Assembly (NCBI RefSeq): GCF_026340675.1 | Contig: NZ_JAPEOX010000002.1 | Location: 992,001 to 1,056,000, forward strand | Direction of reading: 5' to 3' | Source: Streptomyces sp. NBC_01264 | Lineage (GTDB): Bacteria; Actinomycetota; Actinomycetes; Streptomycetales; Streptomycetaceae | DNA length: 64,000 bases | In this document: positions 7,955-15,941 of the stretch, piece after piece | Position numbering within the stretch: position 1 is the first letter of the stretch | Layout of the letters: each line of letters begins with the position of its first letter | Program-made: the position numbers and the translations under genes | The notes under the pieces: model-generated | Database searches by the model: none | What the model saw: only the letters and a program-made list of their open reading frames with translations | Told to the model about the DNA's origin: nothing

Positions 7955-8557
7955 TCAGACGTCGTCGCCGAGCCGGTCGCGCTGGATGCGGTGCGCGAGG
8001 GTGCGGCGTACGGAGGCCGGGGCGTCCGTGGTGGCCCCCGAGGGGACGTCGAGGCCGCGGCTGATCGCGTCGTAGGCCTCCCGGTAGCCGCCGGGCAGCT
8101 CCTCCCGGTGCAGCCTCAGGTCCTCCTCGACGAGGCGGCGCAGCTCGTCCACGTCCCGGGGGGTGAAGCGCTTCTTCCCCCGGGCGACGGCATCGACGTG
8201 GCGGGCGCAGCGCGCGGTGTCCGGGCAGGCCGCGGCGATCTCCTCGGCCAGGCCCCACAGGCGCCCTTCCAGCCACGGCGCGTCGCCCTGGTCGAGGGAG
8301 AGCCCGATCGGCGGGAGCGGCTCCTCCGCCTTGTACTTCGCCACCTGCTTGGACACGGCGGGCTGGCTCATGTCGGTGAGCTGGGCGATCTTGTCCTGGG
8401 TCCAGCCGAAGCCGGCGAACACCTTGATCATCTCGGTGCGCAGCTTGCGCATCTCCTCGCCCGCGCGGATGACCTCGTTCATCTCCGCGAGCATCCGCCC
8501 GGCCTGCTCCTCCGTCAGCGACTCGGGAATCCGGCGCACACCCTCTTCACCTGTCAT
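7955..8557 (-). CDS. HTH DNA-binding regulator, likely autoregulated
   Basis: 200 residues from the ATG at 8557; the frame is open further upstream, but that stretch contains the operator. After a short N-terminal helix, residues about 33-70 read WTQDKIAQLTDMSQPAVSKQVAKY, a clear helix-turn-helix with the recognition helix at SQPAVSKQVAKY. The remainder is helical and charged, probably for dimerisation, with no known ligand domain. There is no good ribosome site, so translation may be nearly leaderless. The divergent hydrolase gene and the 28-bp inverted repeat between them suggest that it controls both directions. Confidence 0.72.
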   Translation of the reverse strand: MTGEEGVRRIPESLTEEQAGRMLAEMNEVIRAGEEMRKLRTEMIKVFAGFGWTQDKIAQLTDMSQPAVSKQVAKYKAEEPLPPIGLSLDQGDAPWLEGRLWGLAEEIAAACPDTARCARHVDAVARGKKRFTPRDVDELRRLVEEDLRLHREELPGGYREAYDAISRGLDVPSGATTDAPASVRRTLAHRIQRDRLGDDV

Positions 8558-8598
8558 AGCTCGGTTATACACCGGAAGCGCGACACGGGGACAGGCTT

Positions 8599-8626
8599 CA
8601 TAACCAGGTTGTACAACCGGGTTATG
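8599..8626. promoter_or_regulatory. Nested 28-bp operator between HTH regulator and hydrolase
   Basis: Outer arms CATAACC (8599-8605) and GGTTATG (8620-8626) enclose a perfect 12-bp palindrome GGTTGTACAACC (8607-8618). Only positions 8606 and 8619 break the symmetry. A related half-site, GGTTATACACC, lies at 8563-8573 next to the regulator's start codon. The spacing to both starts (41 and 17 bases) fits an operator that covers the promoters. Confidence 0.7.
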
Positions 8627-8643
8627 AGTGGCAGGCTGCACCC

Positions 8644-9471
8644 ATGCCCACCTTTTGCGCACCCGATGGAACCCGGCTCGCCTACCGCACGACCGGAGAA
8701 GGCGACCCGCTCGTCTGCATCCCCGGAGGACCTACGGACGCCCGCTACCTCGGCGATCTCGGCGGCCTGTCCCGCCACCGCCGGCTGATCCTCCTCGACC
8801 TGCGCGGCACCGGCCGCTCGGCCGTTCCCGAGGACACCGCCTCCTACCGCTGTGACCGGCTCGTCGACGACGTGGAGGCGCTGCGCGAGCACCTCGGGCT
8901 CGCCCGGATCGATCTGCTCGCCCACTCCGCCGGGGCGAACATCGCTCTGGGGTACGCGGCCCGGTATCCCGACGCCCTCGGCAAGCTCGCCCTGATCGGC
9001 CCCGGCACCCGGGCCGTGGGAATCGAGATCACCGGCGGGACGCGGCTCGAACTGGCACGGCTCCGCAAGGACGAGCCCTGGTTCCCGGCCGCGTTCGCCG
9101 CCCTGGAGGCCGTCTCCGCGGGCACCGGCAGCGACTGGGACGCCCTCGCCCCCTTCTTCTGCGGCCGCTGGGACGGCGCCGCGCGGGAGCACCACGCCGC
9201 CGGCCTGCCGGTCAACCGGGAGGCCGTGGCCCACTTCGGCGCCGACGGCGCCTTCACCCCGCCGGCCACCCGGGCGGCGCTCGCCTCCTTCGCGGCGCCC
9301 GTCCTGCTGCTCACCGGGGAGTTCGACCTGAACAGCCCCCCGCGCTCGACGGCCGAGCTGGCGGGACTGTTCCCCGACGCCACGCTCTCGGTGCAGCCCG
9401 GAGCGGGCCACTACCCCTGGGTCGACGATGCCGGACGGTTCGCGCGGGCCGTCTCGGCGTTCCTGGGGTAA
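8644..9471 (+). CDS. Alpha/beta hydrolase
   Basis: 275 residues. The oxyanion strand reads VCIPGGPTDARY (about residue 24), followed by LDLRGTGRSA, the nucleophile elbow AHSAGAN with Ser near 94, the acid in TGEFDLNSPP (about 224) and the His in GAGHYPWVDD (about 259), so the triad is complete. The GGP motif resembles proline iminopeptidase-type enzymes, but the substrate is not predictable. It starts 17 bases after the operator shared with the divergent HTH regulator and has only a weak ribosome site (gcaggc). Confidence 0.85.
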   Translation: MPTFCAPDGTRLAYRTTGEGDPLVCIPGGPTDARYLGDLGGLSRHRRLILLDLRGTGRSAVPEDTASYRCDRLVDDVEALREHLGLARIDLLAHSAGANIALGYAARYPDALGKLALIGPGTRAVGIEITGGTRLELARLRKDEPWFPAAFAALEAVSAGTGSDWDALAPFFCGRWDGAAREHHAAGLPVNREAVAHFGADGAFTPPATRAALASFAAPVLLLTGEFDLNSPPRSTAELAGLFPDATLSVQPGAGHYPWVDDAGRFARAVSAFLG

Positions 9472-9488
9472 TGGCCCGGGCAGACCCC

Positions 9489-10613
9489 CTACGGCGCCGG
9501 GAGTTCCGCGAAGTCCGCGACCAGGCCCCGGTGGTGGCCGGCCGTACCCAGGGCCAGGGAGTCGGCCTTGGCGCGCTTGAGGTACAGGTGCGCCGGGTGC
9601 TCCCAGGTCATGCCGATGCCGCCGTGGAGCTGTACGCACTCCTCCGCGGCCCGGACCGCCACGCCCGAGCAGTAGGCCTGGGCCACCGCCACCGTGAGCG
9701 GCGCGTCGGCGGCGCCGGTCGCGAGGGCGTCGGCCGCGGCACGGGCCGCCGCGCGGGCGGAGGCCACGTCGAGCCACAGCCGGGCCAGGCGGTGCTTGAC
9801 GGCCTGGAAGGAGCCGAGGGGGCGGTTGAACTGGTGGCGGGTGCGCAGGTACGCCACCGTCTCCGTCAGGCACCACTCGGCGGTCCCGAGCTGTTCCGAA
9901 GCCAGCAGCCCGGCCCCCGAGAGCAGTGCTCCGGCGATGGCCGCGCGGGCGGTGGCCGGATCGGCGAGCCGGGTTCCGGCGGCTCCGTCGAGGTGGACGG
10001 CGGCCAGCGGGCGGGTCAGGTCCAGCGCCACGAGCGGGGTCCGAGAGACCCCGGCCGCGCCGGCCGGGACGGCGTACAGCCCGGTGTCGGCCAGGACCAG
10101 CAGCACGTCCGCGCAGACGGCGTCGGCGACGGAGCCGACGCTCCCGCCGAGCGAGCCACCGCCGGAGTCCCGGACCGGTGTCGGCAGGGGGGCGCCCGGG
10201 GCCAGGGTCAGGGGCAGTGCGGGCACGCAGACGCGGCGGCCCGCCGCGAGCTCCCGCAGGAGGTCGGCGGCCTCGGCGCTCTCGCAGCCGAGCAGGATCT
10301 CCGTCGCCAGGACCGCGCTCGTGAGGTACGGAACGGGCGCGGCGGCCCGGCCGAGCTCCTCGAGGACCACGGCCGCCTCCCGGTGGCCCGCCCCCTGTCC
10401 GCCCAGCTTCTCCGGTACGAGGAGTCCCGCCGTGCCGATGTCGGCGGCGAGCACCCGCCACAGTTCGGGGTCGTGGGGCGCGCCCGTCTCGATCCGGGCG
10501 AGGACGGCCGCGGGGGCGCAGCGGGCGGCGAGCAGGGACCGTACCGCCGTGCGGAGTTCCTCCTCGGTCTCGGAGTACAGCAGGTCCAGCGGGGCTGCCG
10601 CGGGAGAGCTCAT
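9489..10613 (-). CDS. Acyl-CoA dehydrogenase, second subunit-type
   Basis: 374 residues, last gene of a three-gene operon; its ATG (10613) overlaps the preceding stop as ATGA. It has the ACAD fold but a less conserved N-terminal half: VPEKLGGQGAGHREAAVVLEELGRA near residue 75, then a Gly/Ser-rich linker. The C-terminal domain is clear: LRTRHQFNRPLGSFQAVKHRLA and ECVQLHGGIGMTWEHPAHLYLKRA. Actinobacteria often encode FAD-dependent acyl-CoA dehydrogenases as adjacent unlike pairs that form heterotetramers, as shown for some mycobacterial FadE pairs. This gene and the next fit that pattern. It converges on the hydrolase with 17 bases between stops. Confidence 0.88.
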   Translation of the reverse strand: MSSPAAAPLDLLYSETEEELRTAVRSLLAARCAPAAVLARIETGAPHDPELWRVLAADIGTAGLLVPEKLGGQGAGHREAAVVLEELGRAAAPVPYLTSAVLATEILLGCESAEAADLLRELAAGRRVCVPALPLTLAPGAPLPTPVRDSGGGSLGGSVGSVADAVCADVLLVLADTGLYAVPAGAAGVSRTPLVALDLTRPLAAVHLDGAAGTRLADPATARAAIAGALLSGAGLLASEQLGTAEWCLTETVAYLRTRHQFNRPLGSFQAVKHRLARLWLDVASARAAARAAADALATGAADAPLTVAVAQAYCSGVAVRAAEECVQLHGGIGMTWEHPAHLYLKRAKADSLALGTAGHHRGLVADFAELPAP

Positions 10614-11812
10614 CGGGCCAGGTCCTTCCACGCGAGGTCCTTGTCGTCGCGCGGCTCGGCGGGCAGGCCGAGGACGCGTTCGGCGACGATGTTGAGGAGG
10701 ATTTCGCTGGTGCCGCCCTCGATGCTGTTGCCCTTGGCGCGCAGGTAGCGGTAGCCGGCGTCGCGGCCGGTGAAATCGACGATCTCGGGGCGGCGCAGGG
10801 TCCAGTCCTCGTACAACAGGCCTTCCTCGCCGAGGAGTTCCACCTCCAGCCCGCTGATCTCCTGGTTGAGGCGGGCGAAGGTCAGCTTCATGCCCGAGCC
10901 CTCGGGGCCGGGCTGGCCCTGGGCGAGCTGCTGGCGCAGCCGCTCCCCGGTCAGCCGGGCGACCTCGGCCTCGACCCACAGCTCCAGCAGTCGCCCGTGC
11001 AGGTCGTGCGTCCGCAGCTCCGGCCGCTCGCGCCAGGCGGTGGCGACCGGGGCGATCATTCCGCCCTCGCGCGGGATCCGCATGCCGCCGATGGAGACGC
11101 GTTCGTTCATCAGGGTGGTGCGGGCCACGGCCCAGCCCTGGCCCACCTCGCCGAGGCGGTGGGCGTCGGGGATCCGGACGCCGGTGAGGAAGACCTCGTT
11201 GAACTCGGCCTCGCCGGTGATCTGGCGCAGCGGACGCACCTCGACTCCGGGCGCGGTCATATCGCACAGGAAGTAGGTGATGCCCTGGTGCTTGGGCAGC
11301 GCCGGGTCGGTGCGGGCGATCAGGATGGCCCAGCGGGCGGTGTGGGCGCTGGAGGTCCACACCTTCTGGCCGTCCACCACCCAGTCTCCTCCCTCACCCC
11401 CCTCGCGTACCGCACGGGTGCCGAGGGCCGCCAGGTCGGAGCCGGCGCCGGGCTCGCTGAAGAGCTGGCACCACACCTCCTCGCCGAGCCACAGGGGGCG
11501 CAGGAAGCGCCGCTTCTGCTCCTCGGTGCCGTACGCGAGGATCGTGGGCGCGGCCATGCCGAGGCCGATGCCGATCCGGCGGGGGTCGTTGTCGGGAGCC
11601 CCGGCCGCCTCCAGCTCGGCGTCCACGACGGCCTGCAGCGAGCGGGGCGCGCCGAGGCCGCCGAGGCCTTCGGGGTAGTGCACCCAGGCGAGTCCGGCGT
11701 CGAAGCGGGCCCGCAGGAACTCCGCGGGTGCGGTGGTGGCGGGCGGGTGTGCGGAGAGCAACTCCCGTACGCGGACGCGAAGGTGCTCGGCGGTGAGCGC
11801 GGCGGCCGTCAT
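10610..11812 (-). CDS. Acyl-CoA dehydrogenase, catalytic-type subunit
   Basis: 400 residues; the ATG at 11812 overlaps the upstream stop (ATGA at 11809-11812), and its own stop overlaps the next start in the same way. Motifs are HYPEGLGGLGAP near 57, the FAD/substrate segment WCQLFSEPGAGSDLAAL (about 133), GDWVVDGQKVWTSSAH, and the C-terminal YLRAKGNSIEGGTSEILLNIVAERVLGLP. It oxidises an acyl-CoA to the enoyl-CoA and passes electrons to ETF. Together with its partner and the quinone oxidoreductase it suggests catabolism of an unusual acyl chain; the chain is unknown. Confidence 0.92.
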   Translation of the reverse strand: MTAAALTAEHLRVRVRELLSAHPPATTAPAEFLRARFDAGLAWVHYPEGLGGLGAPRSLQAVVDAELEAAGAPDNDPRRIGIGLGMAAPTILAYGTEEQKRRFLRPLWLGEEVWCQLFSEPGAGSDLAALGTRAVREGGEGGDWVVDGQKVWTSSAHTARWAILIARTDPALPKHQGITYFLCDMTAPGVEVRPLRQITGEAEFNEVFLTGVRIPDAHRLGEVGQGWAVARTTLMNERVSIGGMRIPREGGMIAPVATAWRERPELRTHDLHGRLLELWVEAEVARLTGERLRQQLAQGQPGPEGSGMKLTFARLNQEISGLEVELLGEEGLLYEDWTLRRPEIVDFTGRDAGYRYLRAKGNSIEGGTSEILLNIVAERVLGLPAEPRDDKDLAWKDLAR

Positions 11813-12807
11813 CGGGACCCCCCTGCGGGCGAGGCGGGCAGCGTGGCGTCCAGGGCCGGTACGACGACCAGCCGGCCGGTGGTGGTCCCGTCGGCGAGGC
11901 GCTGCACCGCGTCCGCGGCTCCGGCGAGCGGTACCCGCTCGCTGACCAGCGGCTTGATGGATCCGTCGGCGGCGAGCCGGGTGAGCTCGGCGTGGCAGGC
12001 GGCGATCGCGGCCGGGTCCTTGGCGGCGTACAGGCCCCAGTGGAGGCCGAGGATCGCGTAGTTCTTGACGAGGGCGTGGTTCAGCGCGGGGGCGGGGATG
12101 GTGCCGCTCGCGAAGCCGACGACGATGATCCGGCCCTCGAAGGCCACGCACTTGGCCGAGGCGGCGTAGGCCTCGCCGCCGACCGGGTCGTAGACCACGT
12201 CGGCCCCGCGTCCGCCGGTGAACTCCTTGACGCGGGCCACCAGTTCCTCACTGGTGCGGTCGATGACGAGGTCGCAGCCGAGCTCCTCGGCGGCGCGCAC
12301 CTTGGCCTTGCCGCCGACGACCCCGATGACGGTGGCCCCGGCGGCCTTGCCGAGCTGGACGGCGGCGCTGCCGACCCCGCCGGCGGCGGCGTGCACCAGG
12401 AGGGTCTCCCCGGCCTGGATCCGGGCCCGGCGGTGCAGACCGAACCAGCCCGTCTGGTAGCCGATGTGCAGCGCGGCCGCCTCGGCGTCGTCGAGGGTGT
12501 CCGGGGCGGGGAGCAGGGCGCGCGCGGGGGCGGTGACGTACTCGGCGAAACCGCCGTGCGGCAGGCTCGGGTTGGCGATGACGCGGCGGCCGTCGTCGGT
12601 CTCGCCGCAGATCTCGACGCCGGGGGTGAAGGGCAGCGGCGGGCGGATCTGGTACTGGCCGCGCACGAGCAGCGCGTCGGGGAAGTTGACGTTGGCGGCG
12701 AGCACCTTGAGCCTCACCTCACCCTCGCCGGGCACCGGTTCGGGAACCTCTTCGAGGCACATGGCCTCGCGGGGCTCGCCGGGGGTGTGTACTCGCCATG
12801 CCTGCAT
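11809..12807 (-). CDS. NAD(P)H:quinone oxidoreductase-type MDR enzyme
   Basis: 332 residues, ATG at 12807 with GGAGG upstream; this start is preferred over one at 12849. It is a zinc-free medium-chain dehydrogenase/reductase: an N-terminal GroES-like domain with NVNFPDALLVRGQYQ and FTPGVEICG, then a Rossmann domain with VHAAAGGVGSAAVQL near residue 145 and VYDPVGGEAY. Structural-zinc cysteines are absent. It is first in the operon with the two acyl-CoA dehydrogenases, so a role as an enoyl-CoA or enone reductase in the same pathway is possible. The four-base overlaps imply coupled translation. Confidence 0.9.
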   Translation of the reverse strand: MQAWRVHTPGEPREAMCLEEVPEPVPGEGEVRLKVLAANVNFPDALLVRGQYQIRPPLPFTPGVEICGETDDGRRVIANPSLPHGGFAEYVTAPARALLPAPDTLDDAEAAALHIGYQTGWFGLHRRARIQAGETLLVHAAAGGVGSAAVQLGKAAGATVIGVVGGKAKVRAAEELGCDLVIDRTSEELVARVKEFTGGRGADVVYDPVGGEAYAASAKCVAFEGRIIVVGFASGTIPAPALNHALVKNYAILGLHWGLYAAKDPAAIAACHAELTRLAADGSIKPLVSERVPLAGAADAVQRLADGTTTGRLVVVPALDATLPASPAGGSR

Positions 12808-12852
12808 CCGGGGCCTCCAGCCGCCGACGGGAACCACGCTCGCGGGCATACT

Positions 12853-12864
12853 AAGCGGTCGCTT
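12853..12864. promoter_or_regulatory. Operator candidate upstream of the acyl-CoA dehydrogenase operon
   Basis: AAGCG GT CGCTT forms a 12-bp inverted repeat inside the wider string actaagcggtcgcttgc, 45 bases upstream of the first gene of the operon. AAGC/GCTT inverted repeats are typical of TetR-type regulators of fatty-acid catabolism in actinobacteria. The TetR gene at 15297 is the nearest candidate, but this link is inference. Confidence 0.5.
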
Positions 12865-12967
12865 GCATCCTGGGAACCAGTCGGCGCCACCGGGAACGAA
12901 CCCATCCGGAACGACACGCGCCTCGACGGTGCCCGCCCCCGCCCCACTCGGGCAACATATGGCAGGC

Positions 12968-12993
12968 GCACGTCATGATCGGATATGACGTGC
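12968..12993. promoter_or_regulatory. 26-bp inverted repeat upstream of the secreted HAF-like gene
   Basis: GCACGTCAT (12968-12976) and ATGACGTGC (12985-12993) are perfect 9-bp arms around an 8-base spacer, 52 bases before the ATG at 13046. It is probably an operator for the plus-strand gene. An RNA hairpin is possible, but there is no U-tract. Confidence 0.5.
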
Positions 12994-13045
12994 CACGGGG
13001 GCCCCACCATGCGGACGGGGCGAACTTCTTTGGGGGAAGCACCAC

Positions 13046-14203
13046 ATGACGAGAAGCATGTCAGCCGCCGCGGTCGCCGCCGCCGTCCTCGCGGGACTGA
13101 TCACGGCCGCCGGTCCGGCCCCGGCCGCACAGGCCGCGGCCACCGCGTGCGCGCCGGAGGCCGTCCGCCTTCCGAGCCTGCCCGACGGCCCCTGGAGCGA
13201 CGCCGGCTCCGTCGAAGGCCTCGGGGCCGCAGGCCTCTCGGTCGGCCGGAGCCGGGGCCTGCCCGCGTACTGGACCGCCGACCGCGCGGTGCACGCCGTA
13301 CCGATGCCCGCCGGATTCCAGAGCGGCACGGTCGCGGACGTCAACGCCAAGGGCCTGATGACCGGCACCTTGGAGCGCACCTCGGACAGCGCGCGGGCCG
13401 TCTTCACCTACCGTGCGGGCGACGCGGCGGTCCGGCTGCTGACCGGCACCGCCACCCGCACGGGCGCCGGGGAGGTCAACGACGCCGGCCACGTCGTCGG
13501 GATGGACGCCGGCACGGCCAAGGAGTGGGTGAACGGAGCCGTCGTGCGCGAGCTGCCGGTCCCCGCCGACGCGCACGCCGGCACCAGGATCGTTTCGCTG
13601 GACGGCATCAACAAGCGCGGGGACGTCCTCGGAACCGCTCAGACGAGGTACGACGACCTGGAGAACGACCGGATCGTCGACTTCACCTTCCCGGTCGTGT
13701 GGCCGGCCGGCGGCGGCTACCCGCCGTTCGGCCTCCCCGTCTGGACCGAGACGGACTGGACCGTGGGCACCCAGGCCACCGGCATCGACGACAAGGGCCG
13801 CGTCGTCGGGTTCGAGCAGGAGAACCACCGGGACGTACGGCGCCGGACCCCGGCCGTCTGGAAGAAGCCGTACGACGCCCTGCCTTCCAGCCCCGCACTG
13901 GTCACCGGCTACGAGAACCTCATCCTCGACGCGATCAGCCCGACCACGAACGTGACGGTCGGCACGGCCGTCACCTCCGTCGAGGGCTACGCGCGCTACG
14001 TGCGGGCCGCGTACTGGCCCGGCACGGGCGCCCCGCTGGTGCTGCCGGACCCGGCGGGCGCGAGCTCCGACGTCAACACCGAGGCCCACTCCGTCTCGGA
14101 CGACGACCGGGTGGGCGGCTCCTTCCGCGACCTGACCGCCGGGACGAGCAGCGCGATGATCTGGACGTGCGCGGGCAAGCAGGCCTACGCCCCGAAGAAG
14201 TAG
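13046..14203 (+). CDS. Secreted HAF-like repeat protein
   Basis: 385 residues, ATG at 13046 after GGGGGA. A signal peptide (MTRSMSAAAVAAAVLAG to about AQAAA, residue 31) is followed by several degenerate copies of a strand-turn motif: VADVNAKGLMTGTL, EVNDAGHVVGMD, GINKRGDVLGTA, GIDDKGRVVGFE and SVSDDDRVGGSF. These Asx-x-x-G-x-V-x-G units resemble HAF repeats of extracellular beta-propeller-like proteins. The two Cys near the ends (TACAPE and WTCAGK) could bridge the N- and C-terminus and close a propeller. Function and ligand are unknown. Confidence 0.75.
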   Translation: MTRSMSAAAVAAAVLAGLITAAGPAPAAQAAATACAPEAVRLPSLPDGPWSDAGSVEGLGAAGLSVGRSRGLPAYWTADRAVHAVPMPAGFQSGTVADVNAKGLMTGTLERTSDSARAVFTYRAGDAAVRLLTGTATRTGAGEVNDAGHVVGMDAGTAKEWVNGAVVRELPVPADAHAGTRIVSLDGINKRGDVLGTAQTRYDDLENDRIVDFTFPVVWPAGGGYPPFGLPVWTETDWTVGTQATGIDDKGRVVGFEQENHRDVRRRTPAVWKKPYDALPSSPALVTGYENLILDAISPTTNVTVGTAVTSVEGYARYVRAAYWPGTGAPLVLPDPAGASSDVNTEAHSVSDDDRVGGSFRDLTAGTSSAMIWTCAGKQAYAPKK

Positions 14204-14258
14204 CACGGGAAACCGAACCCGGCACGGGCATGGCGGTCTCGGCGCCCGCACGCTATCG

Positions 14259-15167
14259 ATGGGCCGCATGGAGACCCCCACGCGCGGCCTGCCCGCGCCG
14301 CCCCCGCTCGGTTCCGCCGCCCTGCCGCCCGGCACGTTCACCGGCCGGGCGGTGCTCGTGACCGGCGGCGGGACCGGGCTGGGCAAGGCCATCGCCACCG
14401 AGTTCGCCCGGCTCGGGGCGGACCTGGTGATCGCCGGCCGCCGGATCGAGCAGTTGAAGTCGGCTCAGGACGAGCTGGCGGCCGTCCCCGGCGCGGGCCG
14501 GGTGACGGCCGCCGTCTGCGACATCCGCGACCCCGAGCGGGTCGCCGAGGTCTTCGACGCCGCCGGGGCGGCCTTCGGCGGGGTCCCGGACGTGCTCGTC
14601 AACAACGCGGCCGCCAACTTCCCCTCCCCCGCAGAGGATCTGTCCCCCAACGCCTGGCGCGCGGTGGTCGACATCACCCTGACCGGCACCTGGTTCGTGA
14701 CCCGGGAGTTCGGCCGCCGCCACCTCGCCGCGGGCAGCGCCGGGTCCATCGTGAACATCGGCGCCTCGTACGCCTGGACCGGCGGGCCGGGCTACGCGCA
14801 CAGCGCCGCCGCCAAGGCCGGGGTGAAGAACCTCGTCGAGACCCTCGCCGTCGAGTGGGGCCCGTACGGCATACAGATCAACGGCCTGGTCCCGGGGCTG
14901 TTCCCGCACGCGGACATGACCGAGGACATCCGCGGCGGCCTGGAGCGGGCCGCCCCGGACGACAAGGACACCAGGCAGCCCGCCCTGCGGGTCGGGGCGC
15001 CGCGCGAACTGGGCTGGGCGGCCACCTTCCTGGCCTCGCCCTACGCCCGGTACATCACCGGGCACACCCTGGTGGTCGACGGGGCGAACTGGCAGCGGCG
15101 CTCGCTGGTCAATCCCGAAGTGGTCACGGTGCGTGACCAGTTGGGGAGGGGGCCGTTCGTCCCCTGA
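14259..15167 (+). CDS. SDR oxidoreductase resembling 2,4-dienoyl-CoA reductase
   Basis: 302 residues; ATG at 14259 or 14268, neither with a clear ribosome site. The cofactor motif TGGGTGLGKAIA (about residue 36) and NNAAANF place it in the short-chain dehydrogenases. The classical YxxxK is replaced: the active region reads GASYAWTGGPGYAHSAAAKAGVKNLVETLAVEWGP in consecutive parts. This matches the SAKAAV/AVEWG pattern of 2,4-dienoyl-CoA reductases, which reduce dienoyl-CoA with NADPH during unsaturated fatty-acid degradation. The nearby acyl-CoA dehydrogenase operon and enoyl-CoA hydratase support a lipid role. Confidence 0.82.
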   Translation: MGRMETPTRGLPAPPPLGSAALPPGTFTGRAVLVTGGGTGLGKAIATEFARLGADLVIAGRRIEQLKSAQDELAAVPGAGRVTAAVCDIRDPERVAEVFDAAGAAFGGVPDVLVNNAAANFPSPAEDLSPNAWRAVVDITLTGTWFVTREFGRRHLAAGSAGSIVNIGASYAWTGGPGYAHSAAAKAGVKNLVETLAVEWGPYGIQINGLVPGLFPHADMTEDIRGGLERAAPDDKDTRQPALRVGAPRELGWAATFLASPYARYITGHTLVVDGANWQRRSLVNPEVVTVRDQLGRGPFVP

Positions 15168-15296
15168 CCCAGGAGGCCCGGCGCTCAGGCCCGGCGGTCC
15201 GGCCCGTTACGCCATATCGGCGCGATGCGCCATGGCGCGGTCGTGTGGCACCCTGACGCCGTCTACATCCCCTGTCCAGCCCCCGGAGGTGTTGCG

Positions 15297-15899
15297 GTGA
15301 GCACGGTGAGCACGGGCCGCCCGTCGTTGACGGCACGGCGCAGGGAGGCCACGTGGTACGAGATCGCGGAGGCGGCCGCCGACCTGTTCTCCGAGCGGGG
15401 GTTCGAGGCCACCACGGTCGACGACATCGCGCGGGCGGCCGGCATCTCGCTGCGCACCTTCTACCGGTACTGCCCGACGAAGGAGGACGCGCTGACCCCG
15501 GTCCTGACCGCCGGCGTCTCCACCCTGGTCGAGGAACTCGCCCTGCGCCCCGCGTCGGAGCCCCTCACCGAAGCGGTCCAGGCCGCCTTCACCACCGCCA
15601 CCGCGGGCACGCGCTACGAGGGGCCGGGCCAGACGGCCCGCCTGATCCAGGTGATGGGCGGCGTCCCCGAGATCCGCATGCGCTGGCTCGCGGCCGCGCG
15701 CGCCATGCAGGACCGGCTGGTGCCGGTCCTGGCGGTCCGCACGGGGCGCCCCGCATCCGCCCTGGAGACCCGCGTCCTGGCGGCCGTGCTCATCGACGCC
15801 GTCACCGTCGCCCTCGAACACTGGGCCGCCGAAGGCGGCCACGAACCCCTCCCCGCCGTATCGGCGCGCGCGCTCGCCCTCCTGCGCCTGGAGGAGTAG
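15297..15899 (+). CDS. TetR-family transcriptional regulator
   Basis: 200 residues from the GTG at 15297, with GGAGG 8-12 bases upstream; longer frames lack a site. The N-terminal HTH reads ATWYEIAEAAADLFSERGFEATTVDDIARAAGISLRTFYRYCPTKEDAL in consecutive parts, the classic TetR DNA-binding domain. The C-terminal ligand domain has no close model. It is 129 bases after the dienoyl-CoA-reductase-like gene. A role in acyl-CoA-responsive control of that gene or of the operon at 9489-12807 is plausible but unproven. Confidence 0.88.
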   Translation: MSTVSTGRPSLTARRREATWYEIAEAAADLFSERGFEATTVDDIARAAGISLRTFYRYCPTKEDALTPVLTAGVSTLVEELALRPASEPLTEAVQAAFTTATAGTRYEGPGQTARLIQVMGGVPEIRMRWLAAARAMQDRLVPVLAVRTGRPASALETRVLAAVLIDAVTVALEHWAAEGGHEPLPAVSARALALLRLEE

Positions 15900-15941
15900 C
15901 CGGGGGCCCCGCTGTCAGTGGTCCCGGCCATGATGGCCTGC

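Noticed and set aside
8554..10461. 635-codon minus-strand open frame
   Set aside because: It overlaps the alpha/beta hydrolase and an acyl-CoA dehydrogenase that both have complete motifs. The translation is low-complexity and ignores the operator region.
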